The position numbers were made by a program, and so were the translations under genes. A stretch of DNA of 64,000 nucleotides from the NCBI GenBank assembly GCA_905235745.1, contig CAJOMN010000001.1:62001-126000 (forward strand). Direction: 5' to 3'. This document shows, one piece after another, positions 1 through 9,009 of the stretch. This DNA is from an uncultured Lachnospiraceae bacterium (GTDB taxonomy: Bacteria > Bacillota > Clostridia > Lachnospirales > Lachnospiraceae). How positions within the stretch are numbered: the first letter of the stretch is position 1; every line of letters begins with the position of its first letter. The notes below the pieces were generated by a model. That model searched no databases. It had not been told where the DNA came from and was given only the letters and a program-made list of their open reading frames with translations.

Positions 1-1677
1 AACAACGTCCCCGCCGGCATACTCACTGTCGTTCAGAAATGCTTTCGCAAATACAGGCGAGGCGTCGCTTACGTATTCCGCGATCTTCCTTGTCAGGGAA
101 AAAGACTTGATAAAACTGTTGTCAATTCCCGATATCTCCGATATTACCGGCGGCGTGTAATCAACGGTAAAAGTCACGGCCTGCTGTGACCTGTTCCCGC
201 TCCTGTCGGATGCCGTACACGTAAGCCTGTATTCTCCTTCCGAATCTACGCTTATATCCATGTAGTCCCTTTCCGATCTCATTACATGCGAGCTGTCCGA
301 GACCTTCACATACTGTCCCGCCGTCTTCTTCTCCAGAACGGCCTCCATAATGGTCGAATCATAGAACATTTCCCCGGCATTGAATCTCAGTACGCTCTTT
401 TCATTTGTATACTCTCCTTCACGGATCCCGGTAACCGATATATCCGGTGGCGTCTTGTCTATTCTAAAGCGGCACCTTTCGGCAGTCACATTTCCTGTCC
501 CGTCTGTTGCGCGAACGGACAGTTCATATTCTCCGTCTGATCTTATGTAAACATCTCTTATATCGTGCGATGCGTTAAGATCATATGATTGTAGCAGTAT
601 ATTCTGCCTGTCTCCCAATGCGGTTCTTGTCATACTTATGTCAACCGCAGTCTCCTCGTACAGATTATCATATACATCGATCGATATACCGGCTTCGGAT
701 CTTATATCCACTCCGTCACTTACGCCGTCGAACCTGACCGTCGGAGCCGTCCGGTCGATCATAAAACCGATGCGGGTCCTGCCGCTTTCATTGCCTGCGC
801 TGTCGGATGCGTACAGAACAACACTGTATATCCCGTCCTCATCAAAGGATATCCCGGTATCGCCGGAAAGATTATATCCGGAAGTGGTTATTACTTCATC
901 ATCCGTCACTCTTTCACATGTATAGTTTACATACGCCTCCGATTCATTGTCGGCCGCCTCCGCCTTTAATACCACAGCTTCGCCGTATCTGCCGCCGTCA
1001 TCTATCCCATGCGTTTGAAGTGAGGGCATCCCCTCATCGAGCATATATTCATACGAGAGCACCGTCTCATTGCCCGCAAGGTCACGGGCCGTTATCATTA
1101 TCACATCACCGTATCTTATCCGGCCGTCTTGCGTAAGTTCCGTCTCATAATCTCTTACAGGCTCCTCATCGTCAAAGACCTCCTCATCTGTTATTTCGTC
1201 TCCGCATGTGACAGTGCATCTTCCAAGCCCTGTATCATCGCTTACTCTGAAGCGCCCGCTGCCGGTACACTCTATCACCGGAGACGTGACATCAAAGCTT
1301 ATCCTGTATATGTCCGAAGTCCTTTCGATACCCTCGCAGACATTGGCAAACCTTATCTGCCACCTGCCGTCCGGGGCAGTCGCATCATCGGGATAGAGCA
1401 TAACATTATCATCATCCATCTTCACATACATTCCGAACGAATTACCGTCATCGGTGCTTATGCTATAATAGCTGTCGCCCGTATCCGGCACGGTAAATAT
1501 AACGGGAACCGCACTTGGAAAATAATGTCCCGGCATGATAAGAACCGATTCACCGTTCTGTAATGTTATGTCAACCACGAGCTTTTCGTTTTCCTCTGCA
1601 TACAGTCTCATACCGAAAATCATCCAGATAAATATAAATGTACAGATACATACAACTGTTTGTTCCACTTTCTTCAT
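1..1677 (-). CDS. Secreted Ig-like repeat protein (3' end outside window)
   Basis: The frame is open from an ATG at 1677 to the window edge (559 codons, C-terminus missing). It begins with a signal peptide (about residues 1-27, hydrophobic VVCICTFIFIWMIFG). It is then built of tandem units about 90-100 residues long. Units open with a variant of [D/I/V]D-x-[T]-x-P-P/A-x: TSPVIE near 129, DRTAPTVRF near 306, DKTPPDISV near 409 and DYTPPVI near 504, with a degenerate copy near 216. This pattern, with SDxxGNxS motifs late in each unit, is typical of bacterial Ig-like surface repeats. The ATG overlaps the TGA of the preceding gene (ATGA) and has an AGGAGG site, so it is translationally coupled to the membrane protein and probably cotranscribed with the kinase. 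It may be an exported partner or ligand-binding part of that unit; the exact role is unknown. Confidence 0.8.
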   Translation of the reverse strand, partial: MKKVEQTVVCICTFIFIWMIFGMRLYAEENEKLVVDITLQNGESVLIMPGHYFPSAVPVIFTVPDTGDSYYSISTDDGNSFGMYVKMDDDNVMLYPDDATAPDGRWQIRFANVCEGIERTSDIYRISFDVTSPVIECTGSGRFRVSDDTGLGRCTVTCGDEITDEEVFDDEEPVRDYETELTQDGRIRYGDVIMITARDLAGNETVLSYEYMLDEGMPSLQTHGIDDGGRYGEAVVLKAEAADNESEAYVNYTCERVTDDEVITTSGYNLSGDTGISFDEDGIYSVVLYASDSAGNESGRTRIGFMIDRTAPTVRFDGVSDGVDIRSEAGISIDVYDNLYEETAVDISMTRTALGDRQNILLQSYDLNASHDIRDVYIRSDGEYELSVRATDGTGNVTAERCRFRIDKTPPDISVTGIREGEYTNEKSVLRFNAGEMFYDSTIMEAVLEKKTAGQYVKVSDSSHVMRSERDYMDISVDSEGEYRLTCTASDRSGNRSQQAVTFTVDYTPPVISEISGIDNSFIKSFSLTRKIAEYVSDASPVFAKAFLNDSEYAGGDVV

Positions 1678-3488
1678 ACGTTCCTCCTTATATTCTTACG
1701 GTACATGAGCATTCCTCTTCCGGCCGGGGAGACGGTCATTCCCTCATACAGACCCTTCACGTCTCCGGTTATATCCCAGTCCTCGAATATAACCGCAAAG
1801 AGCAGCCCGATATGGAGCTTTAATACCGCGTTATCATCAAATGCGCAGCCGAGATTAACATGCCACGATCCGTCATGCCAGCGCATGAGCCTTATAGCGC
1901 ACAGTTCAAACACTTCGTCGTGTTCTTCGATCTCACCGCATACAATGACTCCGAAGAACAGGAAGAACAGCGCCAGCAGCAGGAGGGCAAGCATCAGTGC
2001 GGCTATTACGGCATACCCGGGAGCTGTTCTCCAAAAGCTTATCTCCTGTCCGGCAGTGTACATATTGCCCTCTATCGCAAGGTCATCGGCCGAGTATGCA
2101 TTTTCGATCTCGCTTTCTTCAATCGTGTCCTGATAGGTGCCATCGTCAGTTCCTATTGCCGTATCCTCATCATCGACAATATAGAGCACGCCGTTCTTCA
2201 TGATGTAGTTCGCGCCGGGGCGGCGTCCCGATGACGATGAGCCACCCGGTGTCTTTGATGATGAGGACGACAAACTGCTCTTCCCGGAAGATGACTTTCC
2301 GGATGATGACTTTCCGGAAGATGCGGCAGAAGATCCTCCGTTGGCTGTGATCTTCTGATCGGTAGATGATACAGAGGGTGTAATGTCACCCTTGTACGTA
2401 TCCGTCTCGTCTTTGCTGCGGGACGAGCTTGACGATGAGGATCCACTATTCGCAGGATTTCCCTGCGGCTCTACATATGCCGACGATGACGCCGAGGGAG
2501 TATATGAGGTATCCGATCCCGCCCCCGGCGTTATGGCAGGTACGGTCGTAACAGACGGCGGTAATGTCGGTACCGGATTATAGACTGCAAGAGACAGTCC
2601 GGCCGGCAGCGAAAAAGCCTTTGTATAGTTGGCTCCGGTAAGTGCGCACCGGAACTCGCTTCCGTACAGGTTCTGCCCGATACCCGCAATAGTCAGATGA
2701 TCAGTGTCGCTTCCGCCAAATACCGTTCCCGACCCGTCCGGTCCGTCATTTACCTCGCTCCATTCGCCTCCTGTTCTCATTTCCCACTTGTAATGATCGA
2801 GGCTCCTTCCGAACACGTCCCTGTATGTATCAAGTCCTACCGAGAATTCAGCCGCACCTCCGTATACTGCATCCACTGTCTGCGGCTGCGCCGAAAAATC
2901 AATGCACGTCATCTCCCACATAAGGCCGTCCACCGTTATCAGATCGCCTATATGTCTCCTGCAATACGGACAGTAATCTCCCGGTGCCTGTGTAAGCTCT
3001 ATACCGACTCTGAGCGGTGAACTTAAGTGTTCAAAATCAAGACCCGTACTTTGAAGATCCGCCCCGGTAAGCTCATACCCGTTCTTTCGTATGTATTCGC
3101 TTCCCGAATCATCCTCCAGGAATATCTGGACCGAATACAGCCCGGCATTGTCGGCCCAGCTGCTGCAGTAATCGCATGTGACAACCTTCGGTTTCCCCCA
3201 CCGGATCAGTCTGGCATACTGCGGACGGACGCGCCTTTCCTCCATATGGGTTGCCCTTGTCCCGTTCGTTTCAAAATCGAAATGAAAGCTTGCTTCATGA
3301 ATTACCGATGTATTTCCGCAGTCCCCGTCCGCAAGAGGCCGGGAAATATTGTACAGATAGTAATTCGACGCAGAGCCCGTATATACCGTTCCCGCCGCCG
3401 CAGGGGTGCCCGCTCCCGCGGTAAAGGCTGCCGCAAATGCCGCAATGCCTGCGATCTTAAGTATGTTCTTTATTACGATATTTCTCAT
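1674..3488 (-). CDS. Membrane-anchored protein with CxxC motifs, Ig-like region and Ser-rich linker
   Basis: This 604-residue protein of unknown function has a signal peptide (1-32, ending in TPAAAG). An extracytoplasmic region follows with paired cysteine motifs (CDYC near 104, CPYC near 174). An Ig-like stretch near 210-310 contains KWEMRTGGEWS and FRCALTG. A long Ser/Thr/Pro linker with SSSGKS repeats lies near 330-430. One strong membrane segment lies near 495-520 (ALMLALLLLALFFLFFGVIV), and a cytoplasmic tail of about 85 residues follows. The start ATG overlaps the kinase stop codon (ATGA), and the stop overlaps the next start in the same way. The tight coupling suggests the kinase, this protein and the Ig-repeat protein are made together. 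A type I receptor-like topology beside a transmembrane kinase suggests sensing or scaffolding, which is inference. Confidence 0.75.
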   Translation of the reverse strand: MRNIVIKNILKIAGIAAFAAAFTAGAGTPAAAGTVYTGSASNYYLYNISRPLADGDCGNTSVIHEASFHFDFETNGTRATHMEERRVRPQYARLIRWGKPKVVTCDYCSSWADNAGLYSVQIFLEDDSGSEYIRKNGYELTGADLQSTGLDFEHLSSPLRVGIELTQAPGDYCPYCRRHIGDLITVDGLMWEMTCIDFSAQPQTVDAVYGGAAEFSVGLDTYRDVFGRSLDHYKWEMRTGGEWSEVNDGPDGSGTVFGGSDTDHLTIAGIGQNLYGSEFRCALTGANYTKAFSLPAGLSLAVYNPVPTLPPSVTTVPAITPGAGSDTSYTPSASSSAYVEPQGNPANSGSSSSSSSRSKDETDTYKGDITPSVSSTDQKITANGGSSAASSGKSSSGKSSSGKSSLSSSSSKTPGGSSSSGRRPGANYIMKNGVLYIVDDEDTAIGTDDGTYQDTIEESEIENAYSADDLAIEGNMYTAGQEISFWRTAPGYAVIAALMLALLLLALFFLFFGVIVCGEIEEHDEVFELCAIRLMRWHDGSWHVNLGCAFDDNAVLKLHIGLLFAVIFEDWDITGDVKGLYEGMTVSPAGRGMLMYRKNIRRNV

Positions 3489-4972
3489 AGTCTTCTCTCC
3501 AATCTTTTCTTACTGACTGCCCTCATACGGGTCTTCTTAACCTCCAGGAGTTCCTCAAGCCTGCTGCACATTCTTTCGCACTCCTCATCATCGGACATGG
3601 TTTCCTTTGCTTTCGCATCTTCAATATCCTGTTTTGCCGCTTCGATAACGGCAATTGATTTGGCCAGTCCCTCCGCTTCATCTTCCTCGTAGTTCTCGCA
3701 GCATTCCGCGACAAATATGAGTATCTCGTACTTTTGAGCCGACGGCCTTCGCCTGATCGTCGAGGCGAACAGCTCGCCCGTGATTACAGCCGCCTCTTCC
3801 CTGTCATAATCAAATCCGCTCTGCATCCCGCACAGCCTGACATAATCGGAAGCGTCGGGGTACATCCTCTCATCGAGCATGGAAAAATAGCGGGATGCCG
3901 TCCTGTAGTCATGCTCGACAAACATTGCGTTCATTGCCACTTCAAAGATGTAATACTGCTCACAGTCTTCAGGAAGACTGCCGCCTGCTATCGCCGTCCT
4001 GATGAGACTGATCCCCTCGGGCGAATACCCGCCGTCCCGCATATATACGGCTGTATCTGCTGCAAGCTCGCGTGCGGCCGCGCTCTCTTTGGCCGTTTTG
4101 CCAAGCTTCTCCGTTATGTAATATGCCGACACCAGAATACCTGCCGTAATGATCGTTATCTCGATACTCTTTTTAATCTTCTGCGGGATCGATCTGATAT
4201 GTCTGATCTGTTTTAATACTTCGTTTGCTTCGGTGTATCTGTCTTCCCTTGACGGGCAGCAGCACCTTGCGAGAAATGATTTTTCGGATGAGCCGAGGAT
4301 TCGTGAATGAAGTATGTCTCCAAGCGCCTTTTCGGGATTCGGATCGGGAACGACGCCGCTCCTTATCGCGTAATATGTCATTCCGAAAGCATATATATCC
4401 GCCCTTGCATCAAGCTTTGCGCCTGCCTCATACTGCTCCGGCGGTGAATAACCTATCGTCCCGACCGGGATATGGTGTCCTGCAAGACACGAGGCGATCC
4501 CGAAATCGATCAGATGCGGCAGGCCGTCTTCGCCGATGATGATGTTGTCCGGCTTGAGATCAAGATACAGCATCGGGTGCTTCAGCTGATGAAGGTATAT
4601 GAGAGCCGAACATATATGCTGCGCTATCGACAGGGACTGTGCTCTGGGCAGCCCCTTCCCCCGGCACAGCTTCCCGAGTGAATCCCCCTTGACGTAATCG
4701 CTCACAATGTATATGTTGTCACTGTCATAAAACGCATCCCATATGACCGGGATAAGCGGATACCTCACGCGTCTAAGCGCTTCGATCTCGCTTGTCGCAA
4801 AATAGAATGACCCGACCGAAAGGCGTCCTATAACCTTCATTGCAAGCATCCTGCCGATGTGCCTGTCAAGGACGAGATATACGCAGCTCGTTCCTCCTCT
4901 TGCTATCAAATTGACGATCTCATAACGGTCATTTACCGTCTGACCAATATCCGGCATCTTCTCCTCATTCAT
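3485..4972 (-). CDS. Transmembrane Ser/Thr protein kinase (non-RD)
   Basis: This is a Hanks-type kinase of 495 residues. The kinase domain covers about residues 17-265: a glycine-rich loop (ARGGTSCVYL), the lysine in LAMKVI, the catalytic loop YLDLKPDNI, DFG in LIDFGIAS, and the activation and APE-like segment GTIGYSPPEQY. The arginine before the catalytic Asp is Leu, making it a non-RD kinase. A single membrane segment follows (ITIITAGILVSAYYI, about 270-290). A 200-residue helical C-terminal region then ends in a highly charged coiled part; it has no PASTA repeats, so this is not PrkC/PknB. I chose the ATG at 4972 because a possible six-codon leader ORF ends over it; an upstream ATG at 5020 has no ribosome binding site. 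It sits first in a coupled three-gene unit. Confidence 0.85.
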   Translation of the reverse strand: MNEEKMPDIGQTVNDRYEIVNLIARGGTSCVYLVLDRHIGRMLAMKVIGRLSVGSFYFATSEIEALRRVRYPLIPVIWDAFYDSDNIYIVSDYVKGDSLGKLCRGKGLPRAQSLSIAQHICSALIYLHQLKHPMLYLDLKPDNIIIGEDGLPHLIDFGIASCLAGHHIPVGTIGYSPPEQYEAGAKLDARADIYAFGMTYYAIRSGVVPDPNPEKALGDILHSRILGSSEKSFLARCCCPSREDRYTEANEVLKQIRHIRSIPQKIKKSIEITIITAGILVSAYYITEKLGKTAKESAAARELAADTAVYMRDGGYSPEGISLIRTAIAGGSLPEDCEQYYIFEVAMNAMFVEHDYRTASRYFSMLDERMYPDASDYVRLCGMQSGFDYDREEAAVITGELFASTIRRRPSAQKYEILIFVAECCENYEEDEAEGLAKSIAVIEAAKQDIEDAKAKETMSDDEECERMCSRLEELLEVKKTRMRAVSKKRLERRL

Positions 4973-4989
4973 CCTCCGGTGATATCCAT
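4969..4989 (-). promoter_or_regulatory. Possible six-codon leader ORF coupled to the kinase start
   Basis: An AGGAG site lies five bases before an ATG at 4989. That frame reads MDITGG and stops with a TGA that overlaps the kinase ATG in an ATGA arrangement. The kinase ATG itself has GGAGG directly abutting it, which is too close to work as a normal ribosome binding site. Ribosomes ending the short frame could restart on the kinase. This is an inference from spacing only. Confidence 0.35.
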
Positions 4990-5127
4990 GTGCTCTCCTG
5001 GCGGTCTTTACGCAAAACATAAACCACTTATTTGCTCCCCGTCAATACGGTATATTTTTTTCTACACCTTTTAAAGAACGCCTGTAATTTATTCGCCGTC
5101 CGCGCCGTTTTGAGATCAAAATTTCGT

Positions 5128-5168
5128 ACAAAAAAACCGATACCCGATCATAACGGATACCGGCTTTT
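5128..5168 (-). terminator. Rho-independent terminator after rseP
   Basis: An 11-bp stem (5136-5146 with 5154-5164, three G-U pairs) has a 7-base loop and is followed on the minus strand by seven T. It sits about 40 bp after the rseP stop and closes the pyrH-rseP unit. The rest of the 5021-5203 gap holds a small palindrome (TTTTGA-N2-TCAAAA at 5108-5121). I see no convincing sigma-A promoter there, although the kinase unit should start in this gap. Confidence 0.85.
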
Positions 5169-5203
5169 GTTCAAATTGTACAGCGGCATTACAAGGCGAC
5201 GGA

Positions 5204-6277
5204 TCACCCCATAAACAGCCTTGTTATATCATTGTACATTACGACCACGAGCAGAATGAGCAGAAGTCCCACTCCTATCAGTTGTATCGTACCCTCCACC
5301 TTGCTGTTGGCAGGCTTGCCCCTTACGGCTTCGTACAGCAGGAACAGGAGCTTTCCTCCGTCAAAAGCAGGCAGCGGGAACAGATTGACTATCCCGATGT
5401 TAGCCGACAGCAGCAGCGCGATATTGAGCATACTGACAACAACCGCAAGCGTACCATCCGATCTCGCGCTTTCGTATTCGTCACCGACGATCTGCGCGGC
5501 TCCGACGGGTCCTGCAAGATCCGAGACATGCGCCTCGCCTGCAAACAGCATCCTGAAGCTCGAGAAAGTCATCTTGACCATATATCTGACATACTCATAG
5601 CTTGATGAGATTATTCCGCCTATGCTCTTCGGGGCTTCCTCCTGTCCCCCGAACACCACGCCGATCATAAAACGGTTGTACTCGCTGTTCATCTTCGGAA
5701 CAAGTTCAACCTTATATCTGTCGCCTTCGCGTTCATACACAATGGTCAGGGGCTTACCGTAGCCAAGCTCCACGGCAGTCGACACTTCCGGATAAAGGTA
5801 ACATCTGCTCCCGTTAACCCTGATGATCTTGTCGCCTGCACGCATCCCCGCTTCATATGCCGCGCCGTCCTGCATCACATCCGAGATCGTCGTATCGGAT
5901 ATCGTAATGTAATTCATCAGGAACAGTCCCAGTACAAATGCGAGAAGCAGGTTAAAAAAAGGACCCGCAAGCGTAGTGGCTATCCTGGACCATACATTTG
6001 CCTTTCTGTATGGAGAATTGGCTATAACGGAAGCAAAATCGGCATCATTGTCATCAAGCTGTGCGTCAAGATCGTCAAACACGCATGCCGCCCCGAACAA
6101 TATCAGCCGTACGGAAAACCTCGTTCCGCTCCCCGTTGTCCACCCGAAGATCTTCGGTCCGAAACCTATCGTAAACTCAACGACATCTATCCCGTTCAGC
6201 CTGGCAATAAGGTAATGCCCCATCTCATGGACAAATACTATTACTGCCAGTATCAATACAGCTATCAATATCTTCAC
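5204..6277 (-). CDS. rseP: Site-2-type membrane zinc metalloprotease RseP/RasP
   Basis: This 357-residue polytopic M50 protease carries out regulated intramembrane proteolysis of anti-sigma factors and cleared signal peptides. The zinc site HEMGH is at residues 17-21 in the first membrane helix. A single PDZ domain spans about 130-210 (YEAGMRAGDKIIRVNG). The second metal motif, NLFPLPAFDGG, is near 300. Length and layout match the Gram-positive RasP form with one PDZ domain. It is last in the row uppS-cdsA-dxr-rseP, four bases after dxr, the usual arrangement in Bacillota. The insertion between the first helix and the PDZ domain is acidic (DDLDAQLDDNDADF). The assignment is secure; its substrates cannot be read from the window. 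Confidence 0.95.
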   Translation of the reverse strand: MKILIAVLILAVIVFVHEMGHYLIARLNGIDVVEFTIGFGPKIFGWTTGSGTRFSVRLILFGAACVFDDLDAQLDDNDADFASVIANSPYRKANVWSRIATTLAGPFFNLLLAFVLGLFLMNYITISDTTISDVMQDGAAYEAGMRAGDKIIRVNGSRCYLYPEVSTAVELGYGKPLTIVYEREGDRYKVELVPKMNSEYNRFMIGVVFGGQEEAPKSIGGIISSSYEYVRYMVKMTFSSFRMLFAGEAHVSDLAGPVGAAQIVGDEYESARSDGTLAVVVSMLNIALLLSANIGIVNLFPLPAFDGGKLLFLLYEAVRGKPANSKVEGTIQLIGVGLLLILLVVVMYNDITRLFMG

Positions 6278-6281
6278 AACA

Positions 6282-7433
6282 TCATCTCCTCTGCAGCATA
6301 TCCACGATCCCGGCAGCTTCTGCCTCGGCCTCGAGTATCTGTTCCACTGTCGGATCGGCTATAGGCTGCGCACTGTCCATGGCATTCCTGATAAGTACCG
6401 GAATGTCCGTAAACCCTATCCGGCCGTCAAGGAAAAGCGCCACGGCTCTCTCGTTAGCCGCATTAAACACCGTAGGCATTATCCCGCCTGCGCGCGCTGC
6501 CTCCAATGCATACTTAAAGCCCGGAAACCTTTCCGGATCGGGCGCTTCAAAAGTCATGGAACCAAGCTGTGCCAGATCGACCCTTTTCGTATCAAGACGG
6601 GGTCTTTCCGGATAGAACAGCGCATACTGTATCGGAAGCTTCATATCGGGACTTCCCATCTGGGCTATGATCGCTCCGTCCCTGTACATTACCGCGGAAT
6701 GGATTATCGACTGCGGGTGTATGACAACCTGTATATCGTCAACTCCGACACCGAACAGGTGACACGCCTCCATGACCTCAAGGCCCTTATTCACGAGAGT
6801 CGCGGAGTCAATCGTTATCTTGTTTCCCATGTTCCAGTTGGGATGCTTCAGGGCATCGGCCGCCGTGACATCTGTAAGCTCCCCGGCGCTTTTGGTTCTG
6901 AACGGGCCTCCCGATGCGGTCAGTATGATACGTTCGAGATCATTGCGATTGTTCCCCTGAAGGGACTGGAAGATAGCGCTGTGTTCACTGTCGACAGGAT
7001 ACAGTTTTACATCATATTCCTTAATGAGCGGCATGATTATATGCCCGGCGCACACGAGCGTTTCCTTGTTGGCAAGCGCAATATCATGACCCGCCTTTAT
7101 CGCCGCGATAGTCGGACGTATCCCGATCATTCCGACCATGGCGGTGACAACGATATCGGCCTCCTCCATCCGCGCGGCTTCAATGAGACCGTCCATTCCG
7201 GAAAGAACCGTGATGCCTTCGCCATTAAGCCTTGACGCAGCCTGCTTTGCAGCTCCTTCGTCATTTAATACTATAAGCTTTGGCCGAAATTCCAGCGCCT
7301 GTGTAACTATAAGGTCAACGCTTGAATTGGCGGTAAGCGCCACTGCCTCAAGCTCATCCCTGTGACCGCTTACGATCTCAAGTGTCTGTCTTCCGATCGA
7401 TCCGGTCGATCCCATAACTGCAATCTTCTTCAT
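6282..7433 (-). CDS. dxr: 1-deoxy-D-xylulose 5-phosphate reductoisomerase
   Basis: This enzyme catalyses the NADPH-dependent conversion of DXP to 2-C-methyl-D-erythritol 4-phosphate, the committed step of the non-mevalonate isoprenoid pathway. The protein has 383 residues, the normal length. The NADPH-binding motif GSTGSIG is at residues 8-14. LANKETLVCAG and VDSEHSAIFQ carry the metal-binding and substrate-binding residues (Asp and Glu of the DSEHSA loop), and LTASGGPFR follows. The C-terminal part has the usual helical bundle. It lies three bases after cdsA and four before rseP. The product feeds isopentenyl diphosphate to UppS, encoded two genes upstream, so the cluster links precursor supply to lipid carrier synthesis. 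Confidence 0.97.
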   Translation of the reverse strand: MKKIAVMGSTGSIGRQTLEIVSGHRDELEAVALTANSSVDLIVTQALEFRPKLIVLNDEGAAKQAASRLNGEGITVLSGMDGLIEAARMEEADIVVTAMVGMIGIRPTIAAIKAGHDIALANKETLVCAGHIIMPLIKEYDVKLYPVDSEHSAIFQSLQGNNRNDLERIILTASGGPFRTKSAGELTDVTAADALKHPNWNMGNKITIDSATLVNKGLEVMEACHLFGVGVDDIQVVIHPQSIIHSAVMYRDGAIIAQMGSPDMKLPIQYALFYPERPRLDTKRVDLAQLGSMTFEAPDPERFPGFKYALEAARAGGIMPTVFNAANERAVALFLDGRIGFTDIPVLIRNAMDSAQPIADPTVEQILEAEAEAAGIVDMLQRR

Positions 7434-7436
7434 CTT

Positions 7437-8273
7437 CTATCTAACCCAATAGATCTTCAATATATATTCCGCGGTAAAATAGATCATCGGAGCGGTAAAG
7501 ATCACACTGTCAAATCTGTCAAGCACGCCTCCGTGACCCGGTATTATATTCCCGTAATCCTTGATGCCGAAATTGCGCTTTATCGCGCTCGCACTTAAGT
7601 CCCCTATCTGCGAGACTATCGTCCCGATCAAGGTGACAACGGCACAGGCCGCAACAGGAAATCCCGCAAAAGCATATCTGTTAATGCACCAGCCGTATAA
7701 CGCTCCGAATATTGTCGGGAATACTATTCCTCCTATCGCGCCCTCTATTGATTTCTTGGGAGACAGAACCGGCGCGAGCTTGTGCTTCCCAATGAGCATT
7801 CCGGTACAATACGCAAAAACATCGCAAAACCATGAGCAAAAAAAGATCAGCCACACAATGTATATCCCGCCGTCAAGCATCCTGGTATGCCAGATAAAGC
7901 CAAGCATGACGCTGACATAGAAGAATCCGAAGAATGAATATGCCGCAGATGCTGCATTATATTTCGGAAACGTAAATACGTATACAGACATGATCGCGAT
8001 GAATACGAGAACCAGTAAAAATACTATCGTCATCATGTCAGCCCGTCCGCACAAAAGCAATATATAATATACGCATGTTCCGGCATATCCCGCACAGGTA
8101 ACGGCATTCACGTACCTGCCTTCTTCAAGAACTCCGGTCGCGTGATACAGTTCATACAGACCCGTGACCGATACGCACAGAAGAAACAGTGCGAGATAAC
8201 TTCCTCCAAGCCATGCAAAGACCAGCATAAGTGCTGCAATGGCCGCTCCGCTTATCACTCTTGTCTTAAACAT
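7437..8273 (-). CDS. cdsA: Phosphatidate cytidylyltransferase
   Basis: CdsA makes CDP-diacylglycerol from phosphatidic acid and CTP in the membrane, the branch point for phosphatidylglycerol and cardiolipin. The 278-residue protein has about eight hydrophobic segments. It also carries the family signature near the C-terminus: SAIKRNFGIKDYGNIIPGHG followed by GVLDRFD. The start ATG shares one base with the uppS stop codon, giving tight coupling. The order uppS-cdsA-dxr-rseP is conserved in Bacillota, which supports the call. Confidence 0.96.
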   Translation of the reverse strand: MFKTRVISGAAIAALMLVFAWLGGSYLALFLLCVSVTGLYELYHATGVLEEGRYVNAVTCAGYAGTCVYYILLLCGRADMMTIVFLLVLVFIAIMSVYVFTFPKYNAASAAYSFFGFFYVSVMLGFIWHTRMLDGGIYIVWLIFFCSWFCDVFAYCTGMLIGKHKLAPVLSPKKSIEGAIGGIVFPTIFGALYGWCINRYAFAGFPVAACAVVTLIGTIVSQIGDLSASAIKRNFGIKDYGNIIPGHGGVLDRFDSVIFTAPMIYFTAEYILKIYWVR

Positions 8274-8977
8274 TAGTCCTCCTTATGACCGCCATACCGC
8301 CTGTCTCTGCTGCTGTATGCTTCGCATGCTTTTATCAGTTCATCCTTGGAAAAATCAGGCCAGTGCACATCCGTGAAATAGAATTCGGAATACGCGACCT
8401 GCCACAGCAGAAAATTGGAAAGCCTCTGTTCTCCGCTCGTCCTTATCAGAAGATCCGGAGCCGGAATCCCCCTTGTGTCAAGATAGTCATCAAACATCTC
8501 CGCGGTAACGGGCAGGCTGATAGCGGATGCAGCGGCATCTTCCACGATACGGTTAACGGCGCGCACTATCTCGTCCCTGCTTCCGTAATTGATCGCTATC
8601 TGGAAATGAAGGCCCGTATTGGACCGTGACGCCTCTTCAAGAGCTTCTATCGCTTCTTGTATATCATCAGACAGTCCGGTCTTGTCACCGATCACCCTGA
8701 CGCACATATTGTTCTTCGCGGCTGTCTGCTGGCAGGTCTTTAAATAATTGCGCAGAAGCTTCATCAGCTGATCCACCTCATCTGCCGGCCTTGACCAGTT
8801 CTCCGTGGAGAAAGCATAGACCGTCAGGTAGTTGATGCCCATCCTGTAGGCTTCTTCACATATCGTCTCAACATTCCTGGCGCCCTGGACATGCCCGTAG
8901 TTTCTCGGCATCCCTTTTGATTTTGCCCATCTGCCGTTTCCGTCAAGTATTATCGCAACATGGTTCGGAACATTCAT
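8273..8977 (-). CDS. uppS: Undecaprenyl diphosphate synthase
   Basis: UppS is a cis-prenyltransferase that extends farnesyl diphosphate with isopentenyl diphosphate to the C55 lipid carrier used for peptidoglycan and wall polymers. The catalytic Asp is in IILDGNGRWAKSKG (residues 7-20). The C-terminal signature DLLIRTSGEQRLSNFLLWQ and YSEFYFTDVHWPD are intact. I chose the ATG at 8977 (234 residues) because AGGGAGG lies just before it. A longer frame from 9019 would start inside a terminator hairpin and has no ribosome binding site. It overlaps cdsA by one base. Confidence 0.96.
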   Translation of the reverse strand: MNVPNHVAIILDGNGRWAKSKGMPRNYGHVQGARNVETICEEAYRMGINYLTVYAFSTENWSRPADEVDQLMKLLRNYLKTCQQTAAKNNMCVRVIGDKTGLSDDIQEAIEALEEASRSNTGLHFQIAINYGSRDEIVRAVNRIVEDAAASAISLPVTAEMFDDYLDTRGIPAPDLLIRTSGEQRLSNFLLWQVAYSEFYFTDVHWPDFSKDELIKACEAYSSRDRRYGGHKED

Positions 8978-9009
8978 ATCATCCTCCCTGAACAGATACC
9001 TTTCTGTCG

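Noticed and set aside
1-3700. Several plus-strand open frames of 60-220 codons opposite the kinase and Ig genes.
   Set aside because: They are antisense shadows: no ribosome binding sites, unlike protein composition, and the minus-strand genes have clear domains.
5021-5203. A sigma-A promoter for the kinase unit such as TTGACG with an AT-rich -10.
   Set aside because: The best candidate has a -10 matching only three of six bases, so it is not reported as a feature.
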